Source: Magnolia sinica
Taxonomy: Eukaryota > Streptophyta > Magnoliopsida > Magnoliales > Magnoliaceae
Reading direction: 5' to 3'
Assembly: GCF_029962835.1 (NCBI RefSeq)
Contig: NC_080577.1
Span: forward strand, 25,650,501 to 25,714,500
Length of the DNA stretch: 64,000 nt
Shown here: positions 55,019 through 64,000 of the stretch, one piece after another
How the letters are laid out: each line of letters starts with the position of its first letter
How positions within the stretch are numbered: position 1 is the stretch's first letter
Position numbers and translations under genes: made by a program
The notes under the pieces: generated by a model
Databases searched by the model: none
Seen by the model: the letters and a program-made list of their open reading frames with translations, nothing else
Told to the model about the DNA's origin: nothing

Positions 55019-55800
55019 TTCTTTAGGTAGGCGTACAACTTCTCGGCCTTAAGGATCCCACAAACCTGCCTCAAATGGTTGAGGTGTTGCTCCCTAGTCA
55101 TGCTATAAATCAAGATATCATCAAAGTATGCGACCAGGAACTTCCCCATGAAGGGTCTCAACACTTGGGTCATCACACGCATGAAAGTGCTTGGGGCATT
55201 AGTAAACCCAAAAGGCATAACTAGCCACTCATATAGCCCATCCTTCGTCTTGAAGGCCGTCTTCCACTCATCACAAGGGCGTATATGGATTTGGTGATAC
55301 CCACTTTTGAGGTCAATTTTTAAGAAGATAGTAGCATTGGCCATCATATCTAGCATGTCATCAAGACGCGGTATGGAAAACCGATACTTGATTGTGATTT
55401 TGTTGATGACCTTACTATCAACACACATCCTCCATGTGCCATCCTTCTTAGGTGTAAGAAGGGCGGGCACAACACACGGACTCATGCTCACTCGAATTAA
55501 ACCATTCTCTAGGAGTTCATCAATCTGCCTCTTCAACTCAGCGTGCTCCTTTGGGTTCATTCTGTAATATGGGAGGTTTGGTAGAGTTGCCCCAAGGATT
55601 AAATCTATGACATGCTGTATATCCCTCATAGGGGGAAGCTCATTCGGTAAATCATTAGGAAAGACATCACGAAACTCATGTACTACCTTAATGGCCTTAG
55701 TGGGTAACTCTACGCTAATCTCTGGTATACTCTCCCTAGCCACAAGGGCGTATATCATCGAGTCCACCTCTGTCTCTCGCTCAAAGTCTTTGGCATTCAA
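54994..55800 (-). pseudogene. Reverse transcriptase of the chromovirus
   Basis: Open for 268 codons. Motifs in order: [20 protein letters not shown], then [20 protein letters not shown], then [29 protein letters not shown] and the catalytic box [11 protein letters not shown]. This domain alone looks intact; neighbouring domains are broken. Confidence 0.92.
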
Positions 55801-56039
55801 ATATGGAGCGGTTTGGACTTGGACTTCGACTCATTCATTTCTTTTAGGCCGCTCACACCACTTTGTGTGGTGAACTCTTTTCCAGTTGTATTCTTGGGTG
55901 GCAGATGATTTAGCTTGACCTTCTTGCCCTCAAAGCAAAATGTACACACATTTGAACGACCAAATATGGTCACATCCCTGTCATAGACCTACGGCCTACC
56001 CAGAATGATATGGCCCACATCCATAGGAACAATATCACA

Positions 56040-56417
56040 TCAAATTGTGTCTTTATAAGATCCGAACTGAATAGGGACAAGACAGCGGTGGGAGACTGGA
56101 GTAGATGTTTCATCAACCCAGGAGACTCTATAGGGCTGAGGATGGACTTCCATCTTCAAGCCCAAATGACTCACAGTGCTAGTCGATGCCACGTTGACAC
56201 AACTACCACTATCCACGATAATCTTATAGCTCTTTTCCCCACATTTTGCATAAGTGTAGAAGATCGTGCTGCGGCGCCAGTCATCAGTGTTCTTGGCTTG
56301 AGCTAGGGCGCAACGCACAATTGCGAGGGTCACAGACTCTTGTGCTCCCTCTTCCTCATAACTAGGGGTTCCGACTGGCTCATATTCCTCCTCCTCAGTA
56401 TCACTCTCTGGGGGCAC
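56040..56417 (-). pseudogene. Aspartic protease region of the chromovirus
   Basis: Acidic linker followed by IIVDSGSCVNVASTS, the retropepsin active-site motif (Asp-Ser-Gly), and VHPQPYRVSWVD downstream. The frame is lost before the reverse transcriptase. Confidence 0.85.
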
Positions 56418-56422
56418 TACTT

Positions 56423-57539
56423 CTACTTGCCCATCGATAAGGAGTACTTTGGTGCTCTCTCTCGTGTCGCACTAGTGAGCAAAATAACCAGACCCCTGAC
56501 ACCTAAAACACCTAGTGGCCCCACTTCCACGTGAACTAGACCCGACAATCTCTTTACCCTTATCATCCTTAGGTCTGGGCTGAACATTAGGTGAAGGTTT
56601 GTTTTAGAATCCCGTGTTAGGTCTAGTCCCAGAGGGGTTGGCCTTAGCACCGGATTCGCGAAAGTTAAACCGCCTTCCCACAGATGCTTTAAGGTATTGT
56701 TTGACATCTAACACTACTTGGTACAACTGTTCGATAGTGTCTATGTCTTTGCAGACCAATTCTCTCCTAATGTCAGGATGGAAGCTTGTTTTAAAACGAG
56801 CAAGGGTGAGTACGGGGTCCTCATCAACCTCACAGCGGGTTAAGTACTCTTAGAATTTCTCAATATAGTCAGCAATACTCATGAAACTCTGTCGAAGAGA
56901 TTACCACTCCTCAATCAACTGCAGGCGATAAGAGAAAGGGAGGTACTTCTCTTTCAGCGTTTCTTTCATTTCTCCCCAATGAACTATTGGGAGTTCCCTC
57001 GCTCTTTCTTTTTTTCGCTCAACCATTGCCCAAAACCTCTTTGCTTGACCCACAAGCTTCATCTTGGCGAATCGAACTCCTCGAGCATCCGACATATCAT
57101 ACCACTCAAAATAGTGGTCTATATCCGCCAACCAATTTAAAAAAGCTTTAGGGTCTAAGTGACCATCAAAAGTAGGGGCATCTACTCTAACTCCCTTGAG
57201 GAGTTGCGCATCTGGGTCATATTGGTCATGATGTCCCTCACGGGGTGGGTGCATAGGTGCGCGCCCATGAACAACTCCTTGGCCGCTTCCATTCCTTGGT
57301 CTAATCTCCTGACCACCTGCCTGAGAATGGGCATCTTCCCCAATGGTGGCGTTTACCATGAGGGAGGCTTCTATTTGAGTAACGCGATCATCAAATTGGT
57401 TAAGGCGTTGATCTATGCGTTGTTCCAAGCGCTTAGACATAGACTCAAACTGCTGGGCTAACTGGGCCATTGATTCTTGTAGTTGCTCCATGTTTAGAGT
57501 AGGGTACAAACCAAAACCGCGACCCATACGTGTGGGCAT
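56423..57539 (-). pseudogene. Gag of the chromovirus with broken zinc knuckle
   Basis: 57539-56901: a Gln-rich coiled segment, then AFLNWLADIDHYFEWYDMSD and VGQAKRFWAMVERK, typical plant gypsy gag. The CCHC knuckle near 56510-56470 reads CFRCQGSGYFAH then a stop then C: the zinc-binding His is Tyr and a stop codon sits before the last Cys. Confidence 0.88.
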
Positions 57540-57730
57540 ACACAGGCTAACTCAATCTTAAGGACTTGCTATGACAACTATATGTGTCTAAAAAACTAAA
57601 TAACCTTACGAGACTCTATATGAAGGAGACTACACACCGTTACTAAAATTCAACTATATATGATGGACTGAATACATGAAGGACTCAAACAAATTAAACC
57701 CTAAATATGTGGTGAATTCTCCTACAAGAA

Positions 57731-57748
57731 CCATAGGCTTTGATACCA
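57731..57748 (-). other. Primer-binding site of the chromovirus
   Basis: Minus strand TGGTATCAAAGCCTATGG lies four bases inside the 5' LTR; matches the iMet-type site with one change. Confidence 0.85.
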
Positions 57749-57752
57749 AATT

Positions 57753-58967
57753 TGATGCAGGACATGAAAATTAGATATGATATGCGAGACTTCAGGCTTA
57801 AGATTACGTTAGTTCATAAACAATTACACAAATTCCATATCCCACATGAAAGTCCAAACATTCAATTAAGGGGAATCTATGCGGGTCTAGGCCTACACAT
57901 GATAGGACTGGATCAATAAAAATTATGAACCAAACAATACTCAAAGATAAGAAATAATCATCCACGCATGCATAGTAATCAGTCCCTAATCCAAGGGATT
58001 TAGAAATTTCAATTTGGGGAACCCTAGGGTAAGAAAATTGGCAAATAACTTAAGAAAAATATAATCTAGTGCTAGGATTCATGAAAAACAGCTATGAGAG
58101 GATAAAAGAGGATAAAAACCTAAGTAAAAAGACGATCCCGTGTGTGGACAACAACAATGGCCAGACGAACGTGCGTGTGATCCCAGCCGCACGTGTGTGG
58201 GGCCGACTATTCAAAAAAAGGCCACCTTAGCCCTGGTTAGCCAAGGATGGTCTCTAAAACCTCCAAATCTCAACTCGATCCGATGTATGGTTTGTGCGTG
58301 GTGCTCTGCCGAACTTTTAGCTCGCCTGCGGGCCGAAATCTGAAAACCTGCTGTAATGAAGAAATCTGATGCAACAAATGGACGAATTCGAAGTACAGAT
58401 GATGGGAAGAGATGGAAAAAAGATGATGGACGATGGGGGTGAATCGAGATTGATGTGGCTTCGCACTACGGTAGTTAGCCATTTGAAAAGGGAGGGCTTC
58501 GCATCCACTTTTGAATTCTTCCACAACTCACGAAGAGAGCAGAAAAATAAAATAGGAATTTTTTTATTAACTTCAATGAATCAAAAGAACTACAATGGGT
58601 GCCTATTTATAGGGAAAATCTTATACCCCAAAACTCGCACCATGTGCGTAACCTATTACTTGGCGATGAAGTAAACTAAAATAAAAATTAAACAGAGAAA
58701 TCTAAAATATTCACAATGTTCTAAATAATAACAATAAACAAAACCTAAAATATGAAATCAATCCGACGAGTGGGTCACGATCATGAGATCTCATGATGGG
58801 CTTTTCTTGATTATCGGGCCCACTTTTCTGAACCAAAACTTTTCTAGCTAGGAGGCCCTCCCTGGATGTTGTCATCGAGTCAGATTGATGGTGGGGTCAT
58901 CCTTTTGTGTACGTACATGCATAGGGGTGGTGATGTGCGGGCGTGCATGTGCACGATGTCCTCATCA
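57753..58967 (-). mobile_element. 5' LTR of the chromovirus
   Basis: 1215 bp, TGATGCAGGACATGA to GTCCTCATCA; collinear with 45356-46525 and 51585-52772. Confidence 0.93.
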
Positions 58968-59688
58968 CCGCCCCGCTGGATATGTCAATAGGTCAAAGCT
59001 GGATCTGATCTGTCAATAGGTCAGAGCCGGAACAGATTTGCTAGCCACCTATCCAGGTTCTGTCAATGGATCCACGTATTCTTATACTGAGCTCGGAACT
59101 AATATAATTTTTTTAAAAAATCTATCAAGTATTAACTCTAAGTCAAGCTAATAGTATAAAGGTAAACCAATATAAAAGAAAACAAAGTCATGAAATTCTA
59201 TCAAATACTAACTTTATCATACACATTTTTTCTTACCAAGTTAAAAGAGACTAACTATGAAAATTTTAACTTGTGCTAGTACTCATACAATTAAATTGTA
59301 TTAAGTAACTTAGTATGTAATTTGATAACAAATATTAGAAGAGGTGGGCGTGGTGGGTTGCCGGCTGTGGAGAGAGAAATGAGGGAGGGAAGGGAATAAT
59401 TTAGGATTTTTTACTTTTGAGTTCTTTAAATGTAAATTAATTTGAAACATTTATTGTAATAGCTTTTTTATTTTTTATTTTTTATTTTTTGGTGTGGACT
59501 AACGGCTATGGAAAGAGAAATGGGAGAGGGAAAGAAATAACTTAGAATTTTTTAAACAGATGACTGAGATTGAAATATTCATTGGAATAATCGAATTGGG
59601 TCTTAGCCGAATCAGATTAGGGTGGATTCAAAACCAATCCAAATCTATATCTTAAGATCTATACCCACCCCGTTGAACCTATATAGTG
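58968..59688. other. Intergenic, nothing assigned
   Basis: Contains 'gtcaataggtca' repeated at 58985 and 59010 and AT-rich DNA. 59597-59696 resembles 51471-51580, a shared unclassified repeat. Confidence 0.4.
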
Positions 59689-60301
59689 GTCCAAACTAGG
59701 GGTGCACATTGAACCGGTAGAACCGTGGAACTAGACCGGAACCGACCAAATGGTTTGGTTTGGTCCGGTCCTAGAGTGCACCGGTTCCGGTTCCGGTTCC
59801 AAGAATCAAAGAACCGGTTACATCGGTTCGGTTCTCGGTTTAGGGGTATGTAGAATCGAGCCGAACCGTGAACCGATCCGTAGAACCAAACCGTGGATCC
59901 AATCTGTAAAACCGAACCTAGAAACGAACTTGGAACCGAACCAAGAACCCTTTGATTGTTTCCATATTTGACTCATGATTTCTGGTTTATAATGCACCAT
60001 TTAATTATTTTCATAAATGTATTTTCGCACACCTTATACAATATCTAAACCATTCATCAAATGGACCACAACATGGATGGACATGGGTTAGATAATAAAA
60101 TTAAACATGCAATTAGGCTAGTTATAAAAAGCCCAGAACCGTGGAACCGATCCGGAAGCAAACCGGTTTTAAACAGTCCGGTTCTAGGGTGCCAACGGTC
60201 TGGTTCCAGTTCCGAATATCCTAGAACCGTTAGGAATGGTTTGGTTCCGGTTTCACCCCAGAACCGGACCAAACCGACCCGTGTGCACCCCTAGTCCAAA
60301 C
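59689..60301. mobile_element. hAT-type MITE with perfect 8-bp duplication
   Basis: Element 59697-60293 (597 bp) has ends TAGGGGTGCACA and TGTGCACCCCTA, perfect over 12 bases, and GTCCAAAC on both sides (59689-59696 and 60294-60301). The interior is full of 'gaaccggttcc'-type words that also pair with each other. The 8-bp duplication is the hAT hallmark. No transposase. Confidence 0.93.
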
Positions 60302-60361
60302 CAGCTATAAATGGATCGGATCGGATTGGATCGCTCGATCGATCCGATCCATTGACCGGCC

Positions 60362-60953
60362 TATTGGGATTTGTGCTTCGGAATCACATAGATATGGATC
60401 TAGGATAACAATCCAAGAGCACTAAGCAAACACAAGAGAACACGACGATTTTACGTTGAAAACCTTTGCGGGAAAAAACCACAACACAAAGTGATAGAAA
60501 TCCACTATGAAAATAGAAATTACAAAGAGAAATGACTTACCCGATTCGAACAATCTCGAATCTCACCCTTGCTACACCCTTTGAAACCCTAGAACCCTTT
60601 TAGGAACCCTTGGAACCACTTTAGAGAGCCTTAGTATACATGAGATGGCCCTAGGGACTCCTATTTATAGATAGGGAAACCCCACTTACGCACCTCCCTA
60701 GAAGTCGCTTCAAATTTACGCAGTCCACGAGGAATCCACGCACCATATGTGTAATCTTCGACTAGTTGAGTCAGGGCTTCGACTGGTCGAAGGACCCCTT
60801 CAACTAGTCGAGCCTGACCCTCAACTAGTCGAGCGTCCTGGAAATCTCAGACACCTCGTTATTGGACTTCGAGTCGAACTCCTTCAACTAGTTGAGCCAG
60901 TCCCTCAACTGGTTGAGTAGTGCGGTAAGATTTAAGACATTTGTTTTACAACA
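60362..60953 (-). mobile_element. Copia 3' LTR
   Basis: 592 bp, from TATTGGGATTTGTGC (a TG to TA change at its end) to TTTTACAACA; the following 'atcttcacc' gives the minus-strand purine tract GGTGAAGAT. Confidence 0.85.
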
Positions 60954-61129
60954 ATCTTCACCATGTCTTCAATCTTCAACCTGTAGCTTTTTGACCTCTT
61001 CTCTTATCTCTAAATCACATCATCAATTCTCGTGCACACTCTGTCTTCCTTTTACTCCATCGCCAAGCCCAGAGAAGTTGCATAAAATTTGAACTTCTCT
61101 ACAGAAATGACCTTGGTGGTCTTCCGGAT

Positions 61130-62330
61130 TCATGCTGGTGTGAATCTTCTCTAGAGTTACGCCTTCTTCCTCAAGCACCTGTCGGATAACATGGATATCC
61201 AACTAATTGCTCCACCCGCTAGTACAAACGAGTAACCTGAAGTCGACTTTACGGAATCCACATACCATACCAACTTTGTCCCCGTCTTCTCAAAAGTAAA
61301 GACGTAATCTTCTTACCTTGAATGTATCGAAGTAACCATTTCACTGCCACCCAATATTGCTTACCGGGGTATTTGCTCACAATACTGATAGCCTGTGAAA
61401 TAACCGATCTAATACAAACCATGACATGTACTACCAATCGCATTCGAATAAGGCTCTTGAGACATTCTGCTTTTCCTCATCTTTTTTGGGACATGTCTTA
61501 AGGAAAACTTGAGGAGAGACGTGTAGGGAACGCTCACCGGCTATGCCTAGTCTATCACATACTTGATCAATACCTACTCAAGGTATTCTGCTTGAGATAA
61601 CCAAAGCCTACTCCTCTGCCAGTCTTAATGCCGAGAACCATCTTTGCAGCCTCCCGATCATTCATCTTAAATGTCCCACTTAACCGAGTCTATAGTATAT
61701 CGGTTTCAGACATGCCATGATTAACGATCTACATGTCATCAACATACAATTCCTGACTCACTATGAAGGAATCAAATTTTATACCACTGCTTAGGCGACA
61801 GGTCGTACCACGACCTCCTGCAAAATCTTTTTCTCAGCTCCTTTTAACTTCTAGCCGCTCTAGTTGCTTCATGTAGATCTTCTCTTCCAATTTTCTGTAC
61901 AAAAGTGCAGACTCCACATCCATCCTTCCAGCTCGAGATCGCATTGGCCAACTAGTGCCAATCACTGATCTAATAGACACCTGTTATACCGCCAGCGCGA
62001 ATATCTCTGAGAAGTCGATCCCTTCTCTCTGAGCATAACCCTTCGCTACCAGCCTCGCTCTGTATCTATGATGTATCCTTTTGAAGATCCACCTGCATCT
62101 AACCGCTTTCTGGCCCATTGGAAGCTCCACCAGGTCCCATGTGTTGGTCCGATACAACGAGTCCATCACATCACCCATAGTCACCTTCCACTTCTTAGCA
62201 CCAGGCTCACCAAGAGCCACCTGAATAGCAGACAGATCTCTCTCACCTGTAACAAGAGCATATATGATATTGGAGTTGTCCATGTACCTTATCGATATCT
62301 TGCGATTATGCTGTGTGATTCTTCTCACAG
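61130..62330 (-). pseudogene. Copia reverse transcriptase/RNase H, broken
   Basis: 62328-61984: spacer then DSLYRTNTWDLVELPMGQKA and YRARLVAKGYAQREGIDFSE, the start of the domain. Middle parts occur in several frames (61560-61960). 61443-61249 gives SIVSKYPGKQYWVAVKWLLR, the RNase H approach. The family catalytic DD box is not clearly readable. Confidence 0.8.
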
Positions 62331-62830
62331 GTGGTTGCTCTACCTGCTCTATATCTCAGTCCGTGTGTCACATCCTTCCTGTCCTGCCAGCTTATGTGGA
62401 CATGCCTAGCATGCCATACATGTGCAGAGGTGGAATCCACTACAGCCACTGCAGCTCCACCTTTCGAAGTGCTCCCGATCAACTTGTAAACATTATCGAG
62501 TCGTTGAACTTCCATGATTACCCGTGCCCCCTTAGATACTTTAAGAGAACCATCAATACATGTGTACTTACAGCCCATTGCCTTAAGTGCACCAAGAGAA
62601 ATCAGATTCTTCTTCATATCGAGAACGTGCCTCACATCAGTCAGGGTACGCTTTGTCTCATCAAACATCTTGATGTGCACCATACCAACAACCATAATAT
62701 TACAGGCACTGTCATTGCCCATAAACACCTGTCTACCGTTGCACTCTTTATAATTGTTAAACCAACTTCGATGAGGAGTCGTGAAAAGTTGCCCTTGTGT
62801 TTAGAATCCACTCGCCCCTACGATCATCGT
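62306..62830 (-). pseudogene. Copia protease and GAG-pre-integrase region
   Basis: Protease start near 62810 reads GEWILNTRATFHD where the active-site Asp-Thr-Gly has become Asn-Thr-Arg. After stops the frame 62728-62306 reads MFMGNDSACNIMVVGMVHIK and [18 protein letters not shown], ending in WHARHVHISWQD, where integrase should follow but does not. Confidence 0.82.
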
Positions 62831-62988
62831 ATGGTCGTCTGATCATAGACACAGATAAAATATCACCATCACATCCACTCGATCCATCTGACGTGGCATC
62901 GTTGGCCTCTCTGTACGAAGCCCCAAATTCTTCTCTTAGATTTAGGATTTGTACATTCCTTTTTCATGTGTTCAGACATCTCACAGTT

Positions 62989-63666
62989 CTAGCACTTTAG
63001 TTTTCCTTTACCCTTGCCCTTAAATTTGGATCTAGGTCTTGAAGATCCTGTATCTCGCTCAGAATTTCTACCTCTTGTAATTAGTGCATCGGAAGATGTC
63101 CCTATGTCGTCGTTTAGCTTTCTCATGGCCTTCCCTTGAAGGACTAAGATACCGGCGTCAACACTCAGGGTTTTATTTATGGTGCACATTGTGTCCTTAA
63201 ATGACTCATATAATGCCAGAAGAAAATTCAGCAACATACATGCTTGTTCCTCATCTTTGATCATTTCATCCATATCCAGCAATTTGTAAACTAATTTATT
63301 AAAGTTTCTAATGTGGGCCTCCAGATCTCTACCCTCTGTCATCTTGAAATTATACCACTGCTGCTTCAAGTGTAGGCGATTTTCAGAGGATTTTTTCGCA
63401 TAGATATCCTCTAACTTTGCCCATAAACTAGCTGTAGTTTTCTTCCTCAAAACATTATAGAGAACCTTATCCATGAGACATAAAGAGATTAAAAATAAAG
63501 CCTTTTTATCAAGAGTATTCCATTCATCATCAGTCATACTAGACTTTCTCACTTCAAGAGCATCATCCTTGCCTTGCTTGGTTAAGGAACCGATCATCTT
63601 GTTCTTCCATAACTCAAAATTATTTTTTCCTGAGTACTTTTCAATATCATACCTAGTATTTCCCAT
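62989..63666 (-). pseudogene. Copia gag (UBN2-type), stop in zinc knuckle
   Basis: From the ATG at 63666: MGNTRYDIEKYSGKNNFELW, a typical copia gag start; the upstream open codons are the primer-site region. Ends in a Lys-rich stretch and a CCHC knuckle C-stop-NCEMSEHMKKEC, where a stop replaces the residue after the first Cys (likely Trp). About 225 codons are open before it. Confidence 0.87.
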
Positions 63667-63704
63667 TATTGTTAATCTTACAGATTCAGATCTGTGCCCC
63701 AACG

Positions 63705-63719
63705 ATTGCTTTGATACCA
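63705..63719 (-). other. Copia primer-binding site
   Basis: Minus strand TGGTATCAAAGCAAT two bases inside the 5' LTR, iMet type. Confidence 0.8.
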
Positions 63720-63721
63720 CT

Positions 63722-64000
63722 TGTTGGGATTTGTGCTGCGGAATCACACAGATATGGATCTAGGATAGCAATCCAAGAGTACAAAGCAAACACAAGAGAA
63801 CACAACGATTTTACATGGAAAACCCTTGCGAAAAGAAAACCTTGGCACAAAGTGATAGAAATCCACTATGAAAATAGAAATTACAAAGAGAGAGGACTTA
63901 CCCGATTCGAACAACCTTGAATCTCACCATTGTTACACCCTTTGAAACCCTAGAACCTTTTTAGGAACCTTTGGAACCCCTTTAGAAAGCCTTAGCACAC
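63722..64000 (-). mobile_element. Copia 5' LTR, cut by window end
   Basis: Begins TGTTGGGATTTGTGC and is collinear with 60362-60640 as far as visible. Confidence 0.87.

Larger units (their letters stand above)
51585..58967 (-). mobile_element. Structurally complete Ty3/gypsy chromovirus (Reina-like), inactive
   Basis: LTRs (51585-52772 and 57753-58967) enclose, on the minus strand, a primer site, gag, protease, reverse transcriptase, RNase H, integrase, chromodomain and a purine tract: a full 7.4-kb order. The C-terminal chromodomain and the domain text suggest the Reina branch of chromoviruses, which tend to target chromatin marks. Flanks are CTGCT (51580-51584) and CCGCC (58968-58972), three of five matching with only C/T differences, so the target duplication has decayed or is not preserved. 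Stops and lost residues in several domains show that it cannot be autonomous now. Confidence 0.93.
60362..64000 (-). mobile_element. Ty1/copia element (TNT1-94-like), integrase deleted, runs off window
   Basis: The left (3') LTR 60362-60953 and the start of the right (5') LTR from 63722 bracket a 2.8-kb interior. Minus-strand order: gag, protease, GAG-pre-integrase, a short join, reverse transcriptase, RNase H remnant. A complete copia interior is over 4 kb; the integrase core is missing between about 62330 and 62400. The element cannot be autonomous. Confidence 0.88.

Noticed and set aside
58140..58674. Open frames within the chromovirus 5' LTR
   Set aside because: Also present in the solo LTR and 3' LTR; they are by-products of LTR copies, not genes.

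Overview
This is a stretch of flowering-plant nuclear DNA. It has two intron-rich protein-coding genes, both on the + strand, set in many layers of transposable elements. Gene 1 (coding 16682-22216, 4 coding exons, 299 codons) encodes a DeSI/PPPDE-family thiol isopeptidase. Gene 2 (coding 33390-49523, 17 coding exons, 805 codons) encodes the co-repressor LEUNIG_HOMOLOG (LUH). Both keep an open frame across every GT..AG junction I placed, so both look functional. Long introns loaded with transposons, copia and gypsy elements with iMet primer sites, Tourist and hAT MITEs and an RNase H-bearing LINE all point to a large-genome angiosperm. A foldback MITE family is scattered in at least eight copies. 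I cannot name the species; a non-grass, possibly magnoliid, lineage is only a guess.

Layout. 1-13297: a nest of one family of gypsy-type LTRs about 3.2 kb long. A non-autonomous element (5' LTR up to 6080, interior 6081-9516, 3' LTR 9517-12734) sits in an older minus-strand LTR (12735-13297). Its own 5' LTR is split by a minus-strand solo LTR of the same family (635-3800, near-perfect 5-bp target duplication). The interior has no gag-pol but carries a broken PPR gene fragment. 13298-15240: unassigned. 15245-22650: foldback MITE, promoter and the DeSI gene, with LINE remnants and tandem repeats in its 3.9-kb second coding intron. 22980-32841: intergenic MITEs, an array of short inverted repeats, a 5'-end copia fragment with a complete 400-bp LTR, and two further foldback elements, the last of which ends inside the likely LUH promoter. 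32770-49680: LUH, whose introns hold a Tourist MITE (TTA duplication), a copia remnant and a solo LTR with a perfect 5-bp duplication (AGTAT). 51585-58967: a structurally complete but mutated Ty3/gypsy chromovirus with a C-terminal chromodomain; its LTRs match the solo LTR in LUH. 59697-60293: hAT MITE with a perfect 8-bp duplication. 60362-64000: TNT1-94-like copia element lacking integrase, running off the window.

The two genes are not functionally linked by anything visible. DeSI proteins act in cysteine-dependent removal of SUMO-like modifiers; LUH acts with SEUSS-type adaptors in transcriptional repression. No CRISPR, rRNA or tRNA gene was recognised, and I found no previously undescribed biological system. 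The most rewarding observations are the same-family nesting, the PPR fragment in the non-autonomous LTR element, the MITE-borne promoter motifs and tandem uORFs of LUH, and the two same-orientation LTRs bracketing the LUH 3' exons.
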